Shown: piece by piece, positions 11,710-22,756 of the stretch
Layout: each line of letters starts with the position of its first letter
Position numbering within the stretch: the stretch's first letter is position 1
From: Chrysoporthe austroafricana
Lineage: Eukaryota; Ascomycota; Sordariomycetes; Diaporthales; Cryphonectriaceae
Direction: 5' to 3'
Assembly: GCA_001051155.2 (NCBI GenBank)
Contig: JYIP02000008.1
Span: 2,418,001-2,482,000, forward strand
Length of the DNA: 64,000 bases
The notes under the pieces: model-generated
What the model was told of the DNA's origin: nothing
Database searches by the model: none
What the model saw: the letters and a program-made list of their open reading frames with translations, nothing else
Program-made: the position numbers and the translations under genes

Positions 11710-13033
11710 CGGTCACGCGGTTATCGGCTGAGATGAAGGTACACCGCCCTTACGGAGGGCCCCGGGAGATGTCCCCATGTCAAAATTGGTGGCAGAGATT
11801 GCTCGCATGTCGAGGTGCACATTCGGCTTGCAACCAACAGGCCTAAGGCAGGGTAGGCTGTCGCCCAGTCATATAAGACGATTTCGGGTGGGACTTGCGT
11901 GCAGCGGTAGCACTCATGTGTGCATTTTCCATCAAGAGATCGAAGACGCCCAAAATTAATAGGCCGGATGCTCGGCCAAGACCTGCCTGCGCCCAAAATT
12001 ATAGGGCAAACCTGATACACAGCCGCCATAGGTCGCCGCGGACAGGAACCTTGCGGGCATGGTACCTGTGACTCAAGACACTATATATCGTAGCTAGTGA
12101 CGTCGTGGTTCTTCATCGTGGTGTATTGCGCGGAGTGGTCTTGAATCATCAAATAGCCGTTCGAATGCTGACATCTATGGCAATGACATTGTCGGAATAA
12201 GGATCAAAGCCGGCATAGTTGAACTCTAATCACAGACTAGGGTGGACGCTGGACACCATTGTAGATGCATTTTTACCCACACCAGCAATGACGTGGTGCT
12301 CCTCGTTCAGGCACATAGACGGTCGCGGACTTGTTGGGAGACGTTCTTGGAATATGGGCATACTAGCTTTTCATCATGCTTTCCCATTCGAGGAGCACAA
12401 AAGGCTAATAGCAAGGGATGAGGTATTCGTATGTTAGACCCGTATCTGTACCACGACGAGTGACTTGAACATCGCGGCTTTTTCAAGGCCTATTTTCGAT
12501 CTACGGCACGAAGGCTGTCGAGGCAGTCCCAGAATCCCCGGATATGGAGTGCTCCCGCGGGCGCATCCGAGCAGACTTTGCCAGCCGAGGGGGATCACGG
12601 ATTAGGCCACAGCACAGGGACGGCACAACAGCAGCGCGAAGCGAACACGACGGAAAGACCGGCACGTCGGCTGGTGTACAGAGAGCGCAGCAATTGCTTC
12701 CGGGGTTCGGTGGTCACATGTTGGTCCGGGTCGTCCACGGTGTTGGTTCGGTCGAGAAAAAGGGATGTTATTTTTGCAAGGTCTCAATACCGGCAAGATG
12801 CATTTCCGTGCCGTCTAACTCCATGAAACATCACCATTGGTGTCCGATGTTCCGATGTCCACCCAACCCGAGAGATGCCAAACAAACAACTATAGCCCTG
12901 CAGAAGCGTTCGGTCAGTATGACTGCCTCCTGTCGTTCGCGCCGCCCATCGGCGCAGAGTTCTCCCCCCCAGCGCGGCCCGAGCGTACCTTCTTGACCTT
13001 CCCAGACTTTGCGCCACCGTCTTTTTTCCCCAT
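11710..13033. other. Intergenic between SDR and rps21 (tail to tail)
   Basis: 1.3 kb with no recognisable gene. A plus-strand frame at 12544-12996 is Arg-rich, without motif, and out of phase with anything nearby. Confidence 0.45.
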
Positions 13034-13404
13034 TTATCGCTGCGCAGACCAGACGTTCTTCACCAGACCATCACGCTGGGCCAGGCGGTTGAAGGCATCG
13101 TCGGACTCGCCCATGGCGCGGACGAAGCCGCAGAGGGCGTAGACGTGGTTCTCGCCGGGGACGGCGCGGCCGGACTCGTCAACCTTGGCGACGGAGATCT
13201 GGACGGAGGCGTGGTCCTTGGCCTTGATGATGCGGTTGGTGGCAGAGCACTTGCGGGGGACGTAGCTATTCGGAGGAGGGGTGGGGTCAGTATGGTGCAG
13301 TCCTCCATCGTGCCTCTACTCTATCGCAATCCTCCTCAATTGGGGCGCCGGAGTCCAGCAAGGGTCGCTTACAGGTCCACGATCTCGCCACGGTCGTTCT
13401 CCAT
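13034..13404 (-). CDS. rps21: 40S ribosomal protein S21 (eS21)
   Basis: Exons 13404-13373 and 13265-13034, split by a 107-nt intron after codon 10 (donor GTAAGC, acceptor ATAG). The product is exactly 87 aa, the normal eS21 length. It begins [20 protein letters not shown] and ends in [16 protein letters not shown]. This is a structural protein of the small cytosolic ribosomal subunit near the platform. An early intron after about ten codons is common in fungal ribosomal-protein genes. It is divergent from slx4, with 467 bp between start codons. Confidence 0.97.
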
Positions 13405-13871
13405 TTTGACGGTTGGGTCTGGTGAATTGGCTGGGTTCGGTTTTCTGGATGGGCTTAGCGAGGGGGAGGAAGTCGTCCAGTCGTCGATGTCCAGGGGGGT
13501 TCGATCGTCAGTGTTGGTGGTGGTGCTGGTTAGAATTTGACAGTGGGAGTTGATTTTTGTGTGAGTTGGTCCGAGCGCCCGCCTCTCCGCCTCCCAGATT
13601 GGTGGGGCTCGCAGGCTGAGTCAGCTAGCGGCTTTTGCCCCACTAGCCGTCACGGCGGAACCTCGCAAGTCAGCTGAACTCGCGTCTGGTTGCCGCTAAG
13701 CCTGCACTGGACTTGTACCTGGAAGGCCTCGCCCTGCTGTTTGTTGTCTTGTTCGCATGCATCATGCCCCCCGGTTCAAGCCCCATTTAATTCGCATTGC
13801 TGTTGTCCAATCCGCTGAGATGCGTGCGGCGCGCTCGCTGTCTGCCTTTCTATCGTGCCGCACCGTCCAAA
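13405..13871. promoter_or_regulatory. Divergent promoter rps21 / slx4
   Basis: 467 bp between opposite start codons. The slx4 frame stays open upstream to 13797 but without an ATG, so this stretch is probably leader. No operator could be assigned. Confidence 0.5.
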
Positions 13872-16643
13872 ATGGCAGACAGCGACGTGCGCTTCTCGCC
13901 GGCGCGCCCTACGCTTCATGACCGTGTGATGATGCTATCCTCGTCGCCGCTTGCAGACATACAAGACTTGGTCCCCAAGAAGCCGAAGGTCCAGACGCTG
14001 CGGTCTGGAAGTGCCGCGGCGCCGATTCCCGCACATGCGAGCACGACTTTCATGAGCGCCTCTGAGCTCCTGCTTATGACCCGGGCCACTGGCGACGACT
14101 CCTTCGACCCAATTGAGGAGCCGGAACCACCAACTACCAAGAAGGCGCCGGCCAAGCGCTTGCAGAAAGCAGCTGTCAGGACCTCGAAATCGTCCAAGGC
14201 GCCGAAGCGCGTTGCAAAGGATGTCATTGTTCTGTCCTCAGATGGTGTTACCCCGGAAGGCGCCCAGCAGGAGGACTCGACTGCATCCGAGGCAGGGCAT
14301 CGAAAGGACGAGGCAACCGAGGTACAGAATGTGTCGGGCACACCATTGAAAGCGAAGCCATGGAAGAAGTACAAGGTTGCAGAAGACCCAAAGCATACGG
14401 CAGAGCCGCAGGGGGCAGTCGAGGCAGCGAGACCACCAGCCAAGGCAAAGCAACCCAAGAAACAGAAGGGCGAAGCTGAGACCGTCAGCAGACATTTTGT
14501 CGAGAAGGATGGCGCGGTGGAGAAGCAAAGACGGAAAGGAAAGCCGTCAGGAGTTTCCACACCAGAGCCCATCAACCTGGAGGCTGCCGTACAGAGGCGA
14601 CTGGACTGGACACCTCCACGGCCAGATTCGACTCATTCAGCAGCCGAGACTGGCTCCATTGATGTATCGACCGAGGACGCCACACCGGAAGATGAAGACA
14701 TAGACCCTGTTGCAACAGACCTGTTCAAAAACCTCCGTGACACTTATGGACACAAAGTGGAAGAAGAAAAGCGCCCTGCGCTCCAACAGCAGCCTGCAAA
14801 GGTCCTAGGGAAAAGAAAGGTCATTGATCTGGTCTCTACTAGTCACCACTCCGAACCGGCTGAGCCAAGTCGGAAACCTTCACCTGTGAAGGAGAAGGCC
14901 CCAAAGAAGAAGCAACGGACGATCACGGAATTGGCTACTGCTCCATATGTGCCCAAGACTGCCGAATCTGCAGCAGACCAGCCCAGAGAAGATTCGCTAT
15001 TCGATTACTTCCGGGTTGAAGGTTCAGATCAGGATGCTTCCAAGGTTGCAGTAGCCAGGGGCAAGGGAAAAGCTACAAAGGTGACCAAGAGCAAGAAGAA
15101 GGCCCAGCCGAAGAAGCCAGTGCTGTTATCGCCGCGGGCCGCGATGAAGCAGTCGGCTGCGCAAGATTTCGTGTTTGGGACATCCAGCCAATTGGCTCGT
15201 GAGCAATCACCGACGCTACTCAGAGATTTGCATGAGGCCTTGAAAGCCTCAGTTTCAACCGAGGAAGATCCTTTCGCCAGTTCTGGAGAGGCCTCGAAAA
15301 CGGGGAGGTCAAGTAAAAGCCTGTGGTCGGTGAGCGCCAGGGATGAAGATGGTGAGATGGTGAATGTCAAGATCATTGACTTAGTCGGCTCCCCCGCATT
15401 TCCCGAGGACGACGCGATTTTAGATCCGTGGAAACAACTGACGCCAGAGCCGGGTGCGGCTGAGTCTGGGACAGCAGACTCATCAATTCTCGAAATCGGC
15501 AGCAGACCGATCGCCGCGGGTGAACACGATTCCACACGATCTACTCTGGCGAAATCGCACTTTCCCATGACGGAGCGTAAAATCACTATCAACGCTGCCG
15601 CTGCACAGTCTCCGCTTGCTTCAACAGAGTCTTTCCCTCTAATTACGGACTTACTAGAAGATGAAATGCCTCCGCCAAGCAATCAACAGCAGATTCAGAA
15701 AGAAACCAGACAGCCCTCAAGCCGAGCCACGCCCAGTCCGCAAAAACCGCGCCCGGAATTCGAAATGTTCACTGACGCAAAGTTGGCCAAAGAGGTCTCC
15801 AAATTTGGCTTCAAGGCTGTGAAGACAAGGAACGCGATGATTTCTTTGCTGGACCAGTGTTGGAGAAGCAAGAACCAGCCCCTGGGTCATGCAGCGGCCT
15901 TTTCGACAAGCTCTGTGTTGGCAAGCCCGAAGCGAAAGCATCCAACATCGCCAAAGGCGATCCCGGCGGCATCTGCTTCGCCAGCGAAGAAGCCGCGGGG
16001 CAGGCCCAAAAAGGCTACCCCGGCAGATCTTGGTGGTGTCGAAGTGGAAGAGGGGGTTCATGTCCGGAAAAGCGCAGGAAAAGGCAATGAGTCTGAAACG
16101 CCGAAGAAGCGCGGTCGACCTCGAAAAGGTACGACCACAGAAGAGAAGACGGCTGATTTCATACCGCCGCCGCCAGAGCCCAAGCCAGGACCATCGACAC
16201 CTAAGCGCAAGAAGGCGGCAACTAAGCCAGCGCGTGAAGTTGAAGACTCTGATCTCGACAGTGAGGTCGAAACCGACATGTCGTCGCCTGAAGCGCTGTT
16301 CTCGCCTGCGGGCCACGATGTCTCTATTAGTGAAGACACGGAGATCTCACTGAACCTGAGCCCATCGGATCAGCAACCTGCTCTTTACAATCTCATCACC
16401 AAGGCGGTCACATCCGCGCCTCGCACTACCGACCCATTGGACCCGTCTTGGCACGAGAAGATGCTCATGTACGACCCGATCATCCTGGAGGATCTGACGG
16501 CATGGCTGAACTCGGGTCAGTTGACGAGGGTGGGACATGACGGTGAAGTGTCACCACATGATGTGAAGAAGTGGTGTGAGTCAAGAAGTATCTGCTGCCT
16601 TTGGAGAGTGAACCTCCATGGCAAGGAAAGAAAGCGATTTTAA
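13872..16643 (+). CDS. slx4: Structure-specific endonuclease subunit Slx4
   Basis: Intronless, 923 aa from the first ATG (MADSDVRFSPARP). Slx4 is the scaffold that activates the Slx1 GIY-YIG nuclease to cut branched DNA in repair and recombination. Most of the protein is disordered and rich in Lys/Pro/Ser. Two AT-hook cores (PRGRPKK and KRGRPRK) lie at roughly residues 715-765. Before them is a helical block with EVSKFGFKAVKTRNAMISLL, as in fungal Slx4. The C-terminal conserved Slx1-binding domain occupies about 837-923 and ends with KKWCESRSICCLWRVNL, the family hallmark. Numerous SP/TP and SQ/TQ sites fit regulation by checkpoint and cell-cycle kinases, by analogy with other fungi. The 3' end is convergent with the Nudix gene (176 bp apart). 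Confidence 0.92.
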   Translation: MADSDVRFSPARPTLHDRVMMLSSSPLADIQDLVPKKPKVQTLRSGSAAAPIPAHASTTFMSASELLLMTRATGDDSFDPIEEPEPPTTKKAPAKRLQKAAVRTSKSSKAPKRVAKDVIVLSSDGVTPEGAQQEDSTASEAGHRKDEATEVQNVSGTPLKAKPWKKYKVAEDPKHTAEPQGAVEAARPPAKAKQPKKQKGEAETVSRHFVEKDGAVEKQRRKGKPSGVSTPEPINLEAAVQRRLDWTPPRPDSTHSAAETGSIDVSTEDATPEDEDIDPVATDLFKNLRDTYGHKVEEEKRPALQQQPAKVLGKRKVIDLVSTSHHSEPAEPSRKPSPVKEKAPKKKQRTITELATAPYVPKTAESAADQPREDSLFDYFRVEGSDQDASKVAVARGKGKATKVTKSKKKAQPKKPVLLSPRAAMKQSAAQDFVFGTSSQLAREQSPTLLRDLHEALKASVSTEEDPFASSGEASKTGRSSKSLWSVSARDEDGEMVNVKIIDLVGSPAFPEDDAILDPWKQLTPEPGAAESGTADSSILEIGSRPIAAGEHDSTRSTLAKSHFPMTERKITINAAAAQSPLASTESFPLITDLLEDEMPPPSNQQQIQKETRQPSSRATPSPQKPRPEFEMFTDAKLAKEVSKFGFKAVKTRNAMISLLDQCWRSKNQPLGHAAAFSTSSVLASPKRKHPTSPKAIPAASASPAKKPRGRPKKATPADLGGVEVEEGVHVRKSAGKGNESETPKKRGRPRKGTTTEEKTADFIPPPPEPKPGPSTPKRKKAATKPAREVEDSDLDSEVETDMSSPEALFSPAGHDVSISEDTEISLNLSPSDQQPALYNLITKAVTSAPRTTDPLDPSWHEKMLMYDPIILEDLTAWLNSGQLTRVGHDGEVSPHDVKKWCESRSICCLWRVNLHGKERKRF

Positions 16644-16819
16644 GCGCATGGCATAGCTTGTATGGAACGGTCTGGGAAGGCTGCAGGTTCACGTTACCAG
16701 GTGCTGTATATAAGAGTGCTGATGCACAGATCCAAACCCGATGCATAGATATTGGGACCCTCAATCATCATATCGATCAGTCCAATGCTGTGGTCTATGT
16801 GCACCGTCACTCTACAATT

Positions 16820-17980
16820 CTATATCCTCGGCTTCACTTTCTCTTCTCTTTCCTCTTTCTCCTTGGCCTCCCTCTCCTCTCTTACGACCTCCTCTCTATC
16901 TCTAACCTCCACATTCCTCGGCCCCTCCTTGCCAAAATTCACCAACACTACCCTCTCAAAGTCCCCACCCCTTCCGCTCCCTTTGAGCTCTGGACCAGGC
17001 TTGTCTAGCCCCAGCACAGACCGTTTGTCACTCGTCCGTATGAACATCACAATCGGACTCATGACCTTCTCGGTCCAGGGTATCAAGGCCGTAGGGTGTA
17101 CCCTTCCCCCCTTTTCCATCCTCGCCGACGCCAGTGCCTTCGTGACGAACTCTAGTAGCGCCTTCCGCTGCGCCGCGTACATCGCCTGCTGGGTCCCACC
17201 AGACGCCGCGACCTCCACGGCTCCGAAGACCCGCGCGACCATGGTCAGCAGGAACAACTGTGGCGGGAACAGGACGATCTCGCCCCTGAGCTGCCTCTCC
17301 AGCCACTCCGCCGCGGGCGCGAACGTCGCGGCCGTGTGCTCGATCCCGCCGTCACTGGTGGGCGTCTGCACCACGTCCACGTCCCCGCTGCTGCTGCTGC
17401 TGCTGCTGCTGCTGCCCCCCCCCGGCGTGGGAAAGGGCATGAGGAACAGGTACATCTGCGTCGTGAACCGCTTCGCCATCGTCGCCGGCGTGAGCCACCG
17501 CGTGAAGGGCACAAGGTCATCCACACACGGCGCCGCGCTCAGCTCGGACTCCACCCAGCGGCCGAAGTGCAGTTCGTTGGCGTGCACCGCCGCCCGCGCG
17601 CCCGCCGCGGCCTCGGGCGTCGGGCCCGCGTCGACGAGGGCGGGGGAGTCGGGCCGCCGGGCGAGGAGGAGGCCCGACTCCTCGAAGGTCTCGCGGATAG
17701 CGGCCAGGCGGTAGGCGGGCGAGTCCTGGTGGTACGCCGGGGAGTCCACGGGCGGCAGGGCGGGCTCGTGGAAGGACGAGAGGTTCCCGCCAGGGAAGAC
17801 GTGGGCGGAAGGGAAGGCGGAGGATGTCTGCACGCGGTGGAGGAGCAGGACCTCGTTGGTGGGGGAGAGGAGGATGATGCTCGAGCTGGGCCGCGGCGGC
17901 GACGGAGGTGGCCTCTCGGTCTTCTTGGCGCTGCTGGAGGACGTGGAAGGCCTGGCCTGGGCCCGCGGCTGTTGAGGCAT
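16820..17980 (-). CDS. Nudix hydrolase, NUDT19-like
   Basis: Intronless, 386 aa from MPQQPRAQ at 17980. After a Ser/Pro-rich N-terminus the fold starts with SSSIILLSP, and HVFPGGNLS precedes the Nudix box. The box shows the core RETFEESGLLL (RExxEExGU), but a few residues are inserted ahead of it, as in NUDT19/coenzyme-A-type diphosphatases. Such enzymes cleave nucleoside-diphosphate derivatives, often CoA esters in peroxisomes. The C-terminus is not a clear PTS1 (it ends KPRI). A nine-serine run (CTG repeat 17388-17414) interrupts the domain. The frame continues upstream to an ATG at 18199, giving 459 aa with a basic, Ser-rich, possibly mitochondrial presequence. I cannot decide between the two starts. 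Confidence 0.85.
   Translation of the reverse strand: MPQQPRAQARPSTSSSSAKKTERPPPSPPRPSSSIILLSPTNEVLLLHRVQTSSAFPSAHVFPGGNLSSFHEPALPPVDSPAYHQDSPAYRLAAIRETFEESGLLLARRPDSPALVDAGPTPEAAAGARAAVHANELHFGRWVESELSAAPCVDDLVPFTRWLTPATMAKRFTTQMYLFLMPFPTPGGGSSSSSSSSSGDVDVVQTPTSDGGIEHTAATFAPAAEWLERQLRGEIVLFPPQLFLLTMVARVFGAVEVAASGGTQQAMYAAQRKALLEFVTKALASARMEKGGRVHPTALIPWTEKVMSPIVMFIRTSDKRSVLGLDKPGPELKGSGRGGDFERVVLVNFGKEGPRNVEVRDREEVVREEREAKEKEEREEKVKPRI
17388..17414 (+). repeat. (CTG)9 microsatellite
   Basis: Nine perfect CTG triplets on the plus strand. On the coding minus strand they read as AGC codons encoding nine serines in the Nudix protein. Confidence 0.95.
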
Positions 17981-18490
17981 GCTAGCTGGTCTTGCGCTCG
18001 TACTTCTGAGATTTGAGGATGGTGATGATATGGAGGTCAAGTGCAGTGCGCGACGTGAGAGTAGCACTGGCGGCGGTGGACGCGCCACGGTCTCATGAAT
18101 TAACGGGCATATCACCACCAACAGAGGCGCGCGAGCTGGATGCAAAAGGGAAGAGGCTACTACATGACTTCCGCTACGGAAGCAAAGTAGAGGAGTCATC
18201 AGGATTTGTGATGTATCGCCGCCATTGTCCCGAGTGAGTGACGTGTGGGTTGAGGAGAACAAGGGCGATCACGCTGAGCCGAGGTCCGTCGTGGAGGCAA
18301 GCTACAAGACCCCTGTCGCGCATGCCCGTAGGAGTGAGGATTGTGGCTTGACTAGCTGTAGAGAACGACAGCGTGTATTGTATATTCTTTTGAGCGGGGT
18401 TATTACTATCGCAGCGTTCTTCCAGATCCTGGAGTCGCCTCCATATCATAGTCTATGAACCACACCGTCCCTCGGCCACAGCGCTCCCGC

Positions 18491-20516
18491 TCAGCTGGCC
18501 GGGATGGGCACTTCAACCGACCGCTTCTCGTCAAAAGCCTGGTCCAACACGCCATTCTCTTGACTACTTGAAGTATCACCGCTCGTCTTCCTCCGCCTTA
18601 GCAGCGCAAGAAGGTAGCTCCCCTCGGTGAGATGGTGCTTTGGCTCCTCGCCCTCCTCGCCCGGCTTCGGCTTCACAATGCCCACATTCCCTAGGCACGC
18701 CGCACACAGGATGCAGACCCCCATAAACGGACAGATCGCCACAAAAGCCCATACCATCGCCATCTTGGGGTCCACAGCCGCCATGTTGTTATACACGGTC
18801 GTCATGATCGTCAGCGCCAGGGCGCCCCCGAACGGCATGGCGATCCCCATCAGCGACACGATGCTCGCGATGTTCTCCGGGAAGAACCCAACCGCGTGCA
18901 GGGTGCCTGGCATGAAGCGCAGTCCGGTGCCGACGCCGCTGAGTGCGACCATCCCATAGATGCTGGCGACATGGCCTGTCGACATGGCCCACGCGAGGAG
19001 GCCGATGCCTACCGCCTCGATGGTCGAGCCTAGGAAGAGGGGCAGGAAGGTGCCACGTGGCCAGATGTTGCAGATGAGCATAGCAAGGTAGACGCCCGTT
19101 CCGACGCCAGGAGTGTAGTAGAGGAGCTGCACGCCGGCTTTCGAGGAGGAGTAGCCAAGAATAAGGGTGAAGTATAGGTCGACATAGTAGAGGACCTAGA
19201 AAGAAGGTTAGCAATGTCATGTCGAGTTTCTAGGTGGGCACGGCAACGAGCTCACGCTGTAAATAGCCATGCCTGACGAAAAATTGATATAGAACAGCAG
19301 TCCAACATTGCGGTTCTTGATAAAGCGCCAGGGGATCATTGGGTTCTGCGAAAAGAATTTCTTGCCGAGCGCTCGGTCTGGTGCCATCAGATATTCATAC
19401 CCCAGCCAACTGACAGCGATGAGAGCGCCGAGGACCAGAGGAACGAGGACCTCGTAGGAGCCCCATGCATATGTGTCGCCTGCCCAGGTGAACGCAAGGA
19501 TGATCAGGCCGAACCCGAACAAGAAAAGCAACTGGCCGCCAACATCGATCGTCATGAGCCGACGCGCTACCTCCGGTGCGGCCTTCCCCTCTCGCGCCGT
19601 CACAATCTCATCGTCGACACCCGGTAAGGGCTGAGGGCCCACCAACTCCTTGCGCAGCACGAAGAACACGATGAGAACTCCCAAGATACAGATAGGCAGG
19701 TTGATCCCAAAGCACCACCGCCAGCTTGCACTGGTCAGGTACCCGCCGACGACCGGCCCGATGGCGTACGAGCATCCGCCCGTGAGCGCGAAGAAGGACC
19801 AGTTCTTGGCGTTCTCCTGCAGGCTGACCTTGTCGGAAATGATGACGCGCACCAAGACGCTGATGCCCGCGCAGGCAACGCCCTGGAAGCCACGGCCGAG
19901 GAGGAGCACGGGGAAGGAGTTCGTGGGCGCTCCGGTACAGAGGGCGCTGCCCAGGGTCATGAGGACAAGAACGGCCTGGAGAGAGGTGTGTCGGCCGAAG
20001 ATGTCGGCCATCTGGCCCCCTAAACGATCTCGTCAGTGCATAGGGTCGGGTGGTAAGCACGTCGCGGGAGGAGGCGCACAGAACGGGATGAAGGCTGCGC
20101 TGGTCAGGTTGAACGCCGAGACGATCCAGTTGAGTTCGGCAACCTCATCTAGGTGAAGTCAGCCATCGGTGTTCCTTTTACATGGTATGGTTGGCTTCTT
20201 TTACTTACTAAAGTCGATAGCTATGAAGGGCAGGGCACTCGCTACGCTGAAGCACACAGGTGTCAGCATTATCAATCATAGCGATCTCCTCTGCAAGTCC
20301 TGCGCCGAAGACTCACATGGTCACATCGAGAGCCTGAAGAGCAAATGGCATCAGCAAGCCCGCGATTAACTTTAACCTGTAGATGAGGGCACGGTGGCTC
20401 TCTGCCTTGCACTGCTCGCATGGATCCACGTTCTCCTCGGGGCTTGTTGCCGACTCGCCATCCCGAACAGCTTGCCGCTGGTGCACGCAGAGTGGTCTCG
20501 GCTTGTCTGGCGCCAT
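18491..20516 (-). CDS. MFS drug/metabolite exporter, DHA2-like (14 TM)
   Basis: Five exons: 20516-20317, 20246-20209, 20148-20080, 20019-19256 and 19195-18491. All junctions keep frame, giving 591 aa. The N-terminus is cytosolic and Cys-containing. TM1 then runs into LDVTIVASALPFIAIDF, the DHA2 signature (LDxTIVxxALPxI), followed by NWIVSAFNLTSAAF and the loop motif GQMADIFGRH (motif A). The segment LGRGFQGVACAGISVL carries the motif-B arginine, and GPVVGGYLTSASWRWCFGINLP is the antiporter motif C region. The family pumps drugs, toxins or secondary metabolites out in exchange for protons at the plasma membrane. The 60-residue hydrophilic C-terminus ends in VPIPAS. No biosynthetic cluster surrounds it, so the substrate cannot be inferred. 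The 38-nt second exon is notably short. Confidence 0.9.
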
Positions 20517-21433
20517 CGTCGCAAAGAGGCTGGTCTAACGATAGGAAACTGTCACGGAATGTCAAGGGAGAAAAGATTGTATCCTAAAATCACTCCATTC
20601 GCTGGTGGACACGTGATGGTAGTCCGTCTCAGAGGCCCGCCGTGGCTCTCGACACTGTCAGCCCGGGCGGACAGTGCATACATATCATCTCGGAGAAGCA
20701 TCGTGGAGCCGAAAACTTGTCAACAGAAGAAGGCTTCTCGAAGGCGCCTCCGTGGCCCCAACGATGCCCCTATCAGCGCCGGTAGATGGCATTGAGTGGA
20801 AATCTCCAGGTGGGTATTGCTGAGCAGGGATCGGACTTCTAAGAAGTGCGAAGACCGGGAAAGCAGCCAATCAAGGAGGCTGCAGGTGGTATTGACAGGG
20901 CCAGGCGAAAGCGAGCACGGGGGGGATTTGACGACAGTGCTTGTATCTTGTTCGAGCATCGCGTACTGAGTCTCGATCGCAGAGCGTTTCGACGATCAGC
21001 GCGATGCTTGAGATCTGAGCAAGATCGAGCTCGAGAGATGGCATTCTGAGGTTCTCGTCTACTATCGTACGAGTGTTTGCCACGGCATAGGCGGGGCCCA
21101 CCTTTCAAGACTCTACTTAGCCTCGGTCATGAGCATTGGCTATGCTGTGGGTGAGCAGTCTTGCCATGACCAGCCCGAGGCAACAACCACGGCGACTAGG
21201 GCGGCTATCTGGCTGAAGTACCACAAGAATCTGTCGTAAGGAAGCAAGAGTGTGAGACAGGTCTCTATGTCGTCGAAGCCAGAGTCTCGAGGAGGTTGTT
21301 GTTCTGATCAATTATGTCAGCATACAGGGACAAGGGTCTCGTGTCTTATTGCACTGCACTCACGACTCATGAGACCAATGCGCAAGCCACACCTTTGGAC
21401 GATGTTTACATCTCCTGAGCCGCCAATCATCTC
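20517..21433. other. Intergenic, divergent MFS and orphan gene
   Basis: 0.9 kb between opposite starts. Short frames only; nothing recognised. Confidence 0.4.
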
Positions 21434-22756
21434 ATGTTGCCGTTTCCCATGAATGCTGGCACAATTTTGCTGCGATCTCTGCTCAAACCACCCGCTCTGT
21501 CCTGGGCCCTGTCGTGGCCTGGCCCGGCTACTCACCATGTTCAGGTCGATGCCGTGCCCCGAGCGCGGTCAAGGCCTATCACGTTGGAGAGCACCTTGGC
21601 TCTGGGAAAGGGGAATATCGGGTTCATGAGAGCTCCTAGGAAGGAGAGGACAAGTACAAAGCGTCGCAAGAAGGGCTCCTTCGATTCTCCAGCAATCACA
21701 ACGGAAGAATTCTTCTCCCAGTTCTTGCAAGATGCGCAAGGAGCTGCAGGGAATGGTGGCTCTGAGGACCGCGCTGAGACAGAGCGCCCAAGGACCAAGC
21801 CGACTACCCCGTTCAGAAAACAGAGCCAGAGCAAACACGGCGAGGAGGGTCAGAAGGAAGCGCAACCGACGCAGAATCACCAGAACTCGGGTTTCTGGCC
21901 ATCAAGTCAGGCAAAAAGTCCACTTAATGTCCCTGCCATTCCCTCAAATCTTGCTCTGTCGACCGACACTTCAGACCAGCAAACATCCGACTCGGGAGCT
22001 CCTCTGGAACTGCCAGCCCAACACAAGGTGTCTATAACGCAATTTGAGAGCTTTTCTGGCTTCAGATCAGCTGTCGAGACAGTCGGTACAACAGAAAGCC
22101 AAGCTGGGGAATCTGTAGATCTGAATCAGCCAGACGGCTCGAACATCGGGCAGGCGGAGACAGGAGCCAAGCTGGAATCGCAATCTGAGGGCTCTGGTCT
22201 GGGTGCACCCGCCGAGTCTATCGATGAAGCGACAGGCCACACGTATAGAGTCACGGGTACGGCTTGGAGGACACTGAAGTTGGGGCACCAGGATGAGACC
22301 TCCCTTGCTGATGGGACTTCGGATGGGCGGCGTCCGACTTCAATATCACAGGTCGAGCGCGCTGTGAGCTCTGTTATTCCCACGCAGCCTACTGATGCGA
22401 CTCTTGACACAGGCGAGAGCCTCTCGAACAAGCGTGCGCATCCCAGGTCTCAGGCTGTTTCATCCGAACGCAAGCCGTCTACGAGCTCACAACGTCCCAC
22501 CCAGCCTTTCGCGTCGCCTTCAGGACGTCCTGAAGTTGTCACCACCGGGCACAAGCAGAGGAGCGATCCGGTGCTCGCCGTGCAGAGTAAGCATGGGGAT
22601 GTCTGGACGGACGATGACTTCTTCTTTCGCCCGTTTCTTGAGCAGCGTGTGGAGGAGCAGATAGCAGCCGTCGGCCTAGGGGACAGGGTGCGGCGGGGTG
22701 TGAGCAAGACCAGGGCAAGCCGCAAGAAATCACGTCGCAGTAGTTGGCACATATGA
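21434..22756 (+). CDS. Unrecognised 440-aa protein, possible mitochondrial leader
   Basis: A single uninterrupted frame starting at ATG 21434, with a second in-frame ATG at 21449. The first 25 residues (MNAGTILLRSLLKPPALSW region) are hydrophobic and basic without acids, as in a mitochondrial presequence. After RPITLESTLALGKGNIGF comes a Lys/Arg patch and a short ordered-looking block, ITTEEFFSQFLQDA. About 300 residues follow that are low-complexity and rich in Ser, Thr, Gln and Pro. The end, WTDDDFFFRPFLEQRVEEQI followed by a polybasic tail, again looks structured. I know no family with this pattern. Support for coding comes from the length without stops and the ordered ends. It could have further upstream exons. 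Confidence 0.6.
   Translation: MLPFPMNAGTILLRSLLKPPALSWALSWPGPATHHVQVDAVPRARSRPITLESTLALGKGNIGFMRAPRKERTSTKRRKKGSFDSPAITTEEFFSQFLQDAQGAAGNGGSEDRAETERPRTKPTTPFRKQSQSKHGEEGQKEAQPTQNHQNSGFWPSSQAKSPLNVPAIPSNLALSTDTSDQQTSDSGAPLELPAQHKVSITQFESFSGFRSAVETVGTTESQAGESVDLNQPDGSNIGQAETGAKLESQSEGSGLGAPAESIDEATGHTYRVTGTAWRTLKLGHQDETSLADGTSDGRRPTSISQVERAVSSVIPTQPTDATLDTGESLSNKRAHPRSQAVSSERKPSTSSQRPTQPFASPSGRPEVVTTGHKQRSDPVLAVQSKHGDVWTDDDFFFRPFLEQRVEEQIAAVGLGDRVRRGVSKTRASRKKSRRSSWHI

Noticed and set aside
10923..11846. 307-codon plus-strand frame
   Set aside because: Shadow of the short-chain dehydrogenase; Arg/Pro-rich with no motif.
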